From assembly GCF_008107725.1 (NCBI RefSeq), contig NZ_VIRN01000064.1, positions 1,426,001-1,490,000 of the forward strand: DNA of 64,000 bases. The letters are read 5' to 3'. The stretch is from Marinobacter sp. BW6 (GTDB lineage: Bacteria; Pseudomonadota; Gammaproteobacteria; Pseudomonadales; Oleiphilaceae). The translations under genes and the position numbers were made by a program. The notes beneath the pieces were generated by a model that made no database searches, had not been told where the DNA came from, and saw only the letters and a list, made by a program, of their open reading frames with translations. Shown here piece by piece: positions 60,843-64,000 of the stretch (position 1 is the first letter of the stretch; each line of letters starts with the position of its first letter).

Positions 60843-61952
60843 GTGTCGACAGAAGTCCTTCAAACCCAAACTGTTGTAATCGGCGCCGGTGTCGTGGGGC
60901 TTGCCATTGCCCGCGCCCTGGCGATAGCCGGACAAGAGGTGATTGTGCTGGAAGGCGCAGGCCGGTTTGGAGAAGGCATCTCCTCACGAAACAGCGAAGT
61001 CATTCATGCCGGGATCTATTACCCGCAAGGGTCACTGAAGGCGGAACTGTGCGTTGAAGGCCGACAGCGGCTTTACGAATATTGCCGAACCCATAAAGTC
61101 GAACACCGGAAATGCGGCAAATGGATTGTAGCGGCCGACGAATCACAGAATGGCAAACTCTGGGATATTCAGGCCGCTGCAGCGCGCAACGGCGTAGAGC
61201 TGGCCCTCCATGACGCAGACAGAATCACCCGCGAAATCCCGGAAATCCGCGCCAGTTCGGGTCTCTGGTCGCCGGAAACCGGTATCGTCGACAGTCATGG
61301 GCTGATGCTCTCTTTGCTTGGCGAGCTCGAGGATGCCGGCGGCCAACTCGCTCTCCGGTCGCCCCTGGTGGCCGCTGAATCGGGCAACCACTGGCATCTT
61401 CTCCACGTGGGAGGCGACCATCCGCTGACCCTGAAAGCGCAAAACGTCATCAACGCCGCAGGACTCGGCGCTGTCCCACTGGCAAACACCTGGGCCGGTT
61501 TGCCAGACGAGTACAAACCAAAGCAGTGGTTCGCCAGGGGCGTCTACTTCAGCTACAGCGGCCAAACACCCTTCAAAACGCTGATCTACCCGGTCCCCGA
61601 ACCCGGAGGTCTCGGTGTTCACCTAACCCTCGACCTTGCTGGTCAGGCTCGCTTTGGCCCGGACGTAGAATGGATCGACAAGGAAGACTACACCGTCGAC
61701 TCAAACCGCCAGGAAACCTTCGCCAGCAGTATCCGCCAATGGTGGCCAGGCCTTGATCCGGCCCGCCTCCAGCCCGCCTATGCCGGCATTCGCCCCAAGT
61801 TGGCGGGCCCTGAGGGCGGTTTCGCAGACTTTCGAATTGATGGGCCGGAAGACCACGGTTTGCCGGGACTGGTTAATCTGTTTGGTATCGAATCACCCGG
61901 GTTAACGTCCTGTCTGGCGATAGCAGAACGTGTAACAGCGATATTGGCTTAG
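60843..61952 (+). CDS. FAD-dependent oxidoreductase (L-2-hydroxyglutarate oxidase-like)
   Basis: A 369-residue DAO-family flavoprotein. The N-terminal Rossmann motif is VVIGAGVVGLAIARAL, followed by SSRNSEVIHAGIYYPQGSLK and the C-terminal PAYAGIRPKL and ESPGLTSCLAIAE. This pattern is that of LhgO-like enzymes oxidising L-2-hydroxyglutarate or related hydroxy acids; the substrate is not proved. Start is GTG 60843 with AGGGG upstream. It overlaps the convergent comF by 4 bp. Confidence 0.85.
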   Translation: MSTEVLQTQTVVIGAGVVGLAIARALAIAGQEVIVLEGAGRFGEGISSRNSEVIHAGIYYPQGSLKAELCVEGRQRLYEYCRTHKVEHRKCGKWIVAADESQNGKLWDIQAAAARNGVELALHDADRITREIPEIRASSGLWSPETGIVDSHGLMLSLLGELEDAGGQLALRSPLVAAESGNHWHLLHVGGDHPLTLKAQNVINAAGLGAVPLANTWAGLPDEYKPKQWFARGVYFSYSGQTPFKTLIYPVPEPGGLGVHLTLDLAGQARFGPDVEWIDKEDYTVDSNRQETFASSIRQWWPGLDPARLQPAYAGIRPKLAGPEGGFADFRIDGPEDHGLPGLVNLFGIESPGLTSCLAIAERVTAILA

Positions 61953-62692
61953 CCGGGAGTCCTGGCCAAAGCCCAAACCTGAATCTCGCGAGCCCCGGCC
62001 TGCCGCAGAACCGAAGCCAAAACCCGAACCGTCGCCCCCGTGGTCACCACATCATCTACAATGGCCAACCGCTCAGGCACCACCGACGTCACCTCAAACA
62101 CCCCCCGAAGATTCGCAAGCCTCGCCTCACGGTTCAACTCTCGCTGTGCCCGAACCCTCCGGACGCGCTCCACCAGCCCGGTAGACACAGGAATGTTCAG
62201 GTGGCCCCCGAGGGTCTCGGCAATGTCCTGGGCCTGATTAAACCCCCGCTGCCGTCGTCGCCGCGAATCCATTGGTGCGGGCACCAGCGCCTCCGGCTTC
62301 AGGATCCTGCCATCGTGCAATGCCTTCTCAAGAAAGCCGGCGAAATCGGCCATCAGCGGCCGTCCGAACTTGCGTTGGCCATTGTACTTGTAACGGCTAA
62401 TCATGCCGTCCAGTGGGTACTGGTAGCGCCAGGGAACGAGAGACGAATCGAAGGGTGGCGGGTGCTTCAGGCAGTCGCCACAGAGCAGCTCAGAAGATGG
62501 AAAAGCCAGGGGCAGGGCGCAGCAGCGACAATGCCAGAGGTTGACGGGCAACTCGTCACGGCAGGGTTGGCATAACCCGTTGAAAGCGTTGGCGGACAAG
62601 CAGGCGACACAGAGTCCTCCGTGCTCTACGCTGTTAACCTTTTGCTCCATGAAGGTTGACAGCCAGTTCAGTCCCTTTATCATCTGATTCAT
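61949..62692 (-). CDS. comF: ComF-family phosphoribosyltransferase-like protein
   Basis: A 247-residue ComF-type protein, linked in naturally competent bacteria to DNA uptake. A four-cysteine zinc site (CVACLS, CQPC, CRCCALP, CGDC) is followed by the PRTase fold with the PRPP loop IVDDVVTTGATV. GxGP-like and PAPMDSRRRRQRGFNQA motifs are typical. It is divergent from bioB with the start inside the regulatory region of bioB. Confidence 0.9.
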   Translation of the reverse strand: MNQMIKGLNWLSTFMEQKVNSVEHGGLCVACLSANAFNGLCQPCRDELPVNLWHCRCCALPLAFPSSELLCGDCLKHPPPFDSSLVPWRYQYPLDGMISRYKYNGQRKFGRPLMADFAGFLEKALHDGRILKPEALVPAPMDSRRRRQRGFNQAQDIAETLGGHLNIPVSTGLVERVRRVRAQRELNREARLANLRGVFEVTSVVPERLAIVDDVVTTGATVRVLASVLRQAGAREIQVWALARTPG

Positions 62693-62694
62693 CC

Positions 62695-62722
62695 GTAAAC
62701 CCAGAGACCGGGAAAGGTTAAC
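62695..62722. promoter_or_regulatory. BirA-type biotin operator
   Basis: GTAAACC (62695-62701), 14 nt, then GGTTAAC (62716-62722) match the BirA box pattern TTGTAAACC-N14/15-GGTTTACAA except for one base in the second half. It lies 12 bp before the bioB ATG and touches the divergent comF start. Biotin-loaded BirA would repress bioB from here. Confidence 0.7.
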
Positions 62723-62733
62723 AGGACTTTTAC

Positions 62734-63792
62734 ATGACCGCTACAGAACTCCGCCACGACTGGACACTGCAGGAAGCCCGCGAGCTTTTCGAGCTTCCCT
62801 TCAACGATCTTCTGTTCCGTGCCCAGAGCGTGCACCGGCAATATTTTGATCCGAATGAAGTGCAGGTCAGCACTCTGCTGTCGATCAAGACGGGTGCCTG
62901 CCCGGAGGATTGCAAATACTGTCCCCAGAGTGGTCATTACAACACCGGCCTTGAGAAAGAAAAGCTGCTGGAAATTGAAAAGGTGGTGGCTGAAGCCAAG
63001 GCTGCAAAACAGAAGGGGGCTTCCCGGTTTTGCATGGGCGCCGCCTGGCGCAGTCCTTCGAAGAAAGACATGCCTTATGTTCTGGACATGGTCAAACAGG
63101 TCAAATCCCTGGGGCTTGAGACCTGCATGACGCTTGGCATGTTAAAGGAAGAGCAAGCCGTGGAGCTGGCCGATGCCGGGCTGGATTACTACAACCACAA
63201 TCTGGACACCTCTGAGAAGTATTACAGCCACATCATCACCACGCGTACCTACCAGGACCGTCTGGACACGCTCGACAATGTTCGCAAGGCCGGCATGAAA
63301 GTGTGCTGCGGCGGCATTATGGGCATGGGGGAGGATGAGGATGACCGGGTTGGTTTGCTGGTCCAGTTGGCAAATCTGCCCCACCATCCGGAGAGTGTGC
63401 CGGTGAATATGCTGGTGAAGGTAAAAGGCACGCCTCTGGAGGACGTTGAGGATCTGGATCCGTTCGAGTTTATCCGGATTATTGCGGTGGCGCGGATCTT
63501 GATGCCGGCTTCCCATGTTCGCCTGTCGGCTGGGCGTGAAAACATGAATGAGCAGATGCAGGCTCTGTGTTTCATGGCCGGCGCCAACTCGATCTTCTAC
63601 GGTGAGAAACTCCTGACCACCGCCAATCCGGAAGCCGATGCCGATATGCTGTTGTTCAAGCGCCTGGGTATTCGCCCTGAGCAGCGTGAGCAGTGTGCGT
63701 CGGAGGAACAGGAAGAGGAGGCGATTGCCGAAGCCGTGGAGTATGAGGCGACCCGTCACATGTTCTATGACGCTACGCGGGAATCTGCCTGA
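62734..63792 (+). CDS. bioB: Biotin synthase
   Basis: A 352-residue radical SAM enzyme that inserts sulfur into dethiobiotin. The cluster motif CPEDCKYCP (CxxxCxxC) is present, with [19 protein letters not shown] and [12 protein letters not shown]. The second cluster ligands (Cys and Arg) are in the C-terminal half. AGGACTTTTAC precedes the ATG. bioF starts 75 bp downstream. Confidence 0.96.
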   Translation: MTATELRHDWTLQEARELFELPFNDLLFRAQSVHRQYFDPNEVQVSTLLSIKTGACPEDCKYCPQSGHYNTGLEKEKLLEIEKVVAEAKAAKQKGASRFCMGAAWRSPSKKDMPYVLDMVKQVKSLGLETCMTLGMLKEEQAVELADAGLDYYNHNLDTSEKYYSHIITTRTYQDRLDTLDNVRKAGMKVCCGGIMGMGEDEDDRVGLLVQLANLPHHPESVPVNMLVKVKGTPLEDVEDLDPFEFIRIIAVARILMPASHVRLSAGRENMNEQMQALCFMAGANSIFYGEKLLTTANPEADADMLLFKRLGIRPEQREQCASEEQEEEAIAEAVEYEATRHMFYDATRESA

Positions 63793-63866
63793 GCCTTTGA
63801 TCTTGGGAGGCAGCGAGCCTCACCCGCTCGTTGCCCGGACCGTTGAGTTAACCTCCAGGTGCTATC

Positions 63867-64000
63867 GTGCGGGACTTTGCCCTTGAACTCGAAGAGCGGA
63901 AACAGGCCGGCCTTTACCGGACGCGGCGGCATGTAGCCGGTCCTCAGGCGCCCTCTCTAATTGCTGACGGCAAACCTTTGTTGTCGTTCTGCAGTAATGA
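63867..64000 (+). CDS. bioF: 8-amino-7-oxononanoate synthase, 5' end only (cut by window edge)
   Basis: The window ends after 44 codons. The frame begins with GTG 63867 and gives RDFALELEERKQAGLYRTRR, then a PLLSFCSN-type stretch that matches the BioF N-terminus (the family has PLLxFCSNDYLGL here). An in-frame TAA just upstream rules out an earlier start. The gene order bioB-bioF supports the call. BioF condenses pimeloyl-ACP with alanine. Confidence 0.85.
   Translation, partial: MRDFALELEERKQAGLYRTRRHVAGPQAPSLIADGKPLLSFCSN

Overview
The window looks like a chromosomal segment of a marine gammaproteobacterium close to Marinobacter. This is inferred from GC-rich coding DNA and from a gene order that matches the Pseudomonas core block purA, hisZ, hflC, hflK, hflX, hfq, miaA, mutL, amiB, tsaE, nnr, queG, orn, rsgA, motAB, psd, efp, fimX, serB, parC, parE. 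No rRNA, tRNA, CRISPR array, prophage or insertion sequence was recognised.

Layout. (1) 1-10.8 kb: an acyclic terpene (citronellol/geraniol) catabolic cluster atuA-H on the minus strand, with the TetR regulator gene atuR divergent and a clear palindromic operator between them; atuH is cut by the left edge. (2) 11.0-15.3 kb: a three-gene TRAP-type transporter unit made of a TatT-like lipoprotein, a periplasmic binding protein and a large fused permease. (3) 15.4-18.5 kb: a subtilisin-like lipoprotein protease overlapping a PrcB-domain lipoprotein, resembling a dentilisin-type surface protease pair. (4) 18.5-31.2 kb: parE, an SLC13 permease with RCK_C-like domains, an EAL protein, cytochrome b561, YceI, a chemoreceptor, a small membrane protein, parC and serB. 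(5) 31.2-41 kb: a FimX-like degenerate GGDEF/EAL protein, a PilZ-like protein, epmB/efp/epmA, psd and motAB. (6) 41-57 kb: rsgA, orn, queG and the nnr-tsaE-amiB-mutL-miaA-hfq-hflX-hflKC-hisZ-purA housekeeping run. (7) 57-64 kb: cmoAB with srkA and two unknown small membrane proteins, an FAD oxidoreductase, comF, and bioB-bioF behind a BirA-type operator (bioF is cut by the right edge).

The most unusual signal is a family of ~100-bp intergenic elements, five copies in the window (2947-3042, 5137-5246, 5455-5550, 8130-8239, 42121-42218). Each has a 52-54 nt core that is nearly constant in four copies and a structural variant in the fifth. The core is flanked by 21-29 bp arms that are perfect inverted repeats of each other within a copy but differ between copies. 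This is the reverse of a MITE, where the ends are conserved. In one orientation the core folds into two small hairpins whose loops carry a CANGGAYG motif, spaced 20-21 nt apart, resembling paired CsrA/RsmA binding sites. Four copies sit in the gaps of the atu operon and one in the leader of orn. A separate REP pair lies at 5294-5385.

Functionally, the atu genes would convert citronellol or geraniol to CoA esters and carboxylate the beta-methyl branch so that beta-oxidation can proceed. The EAL protein, FimX, PilZ-like protein, Orn and MotAB place several c-di-GMP and motility functions in the window. EpmB, EF-P and EpmA form a complete lysylation module for translation of polyproline stretches.
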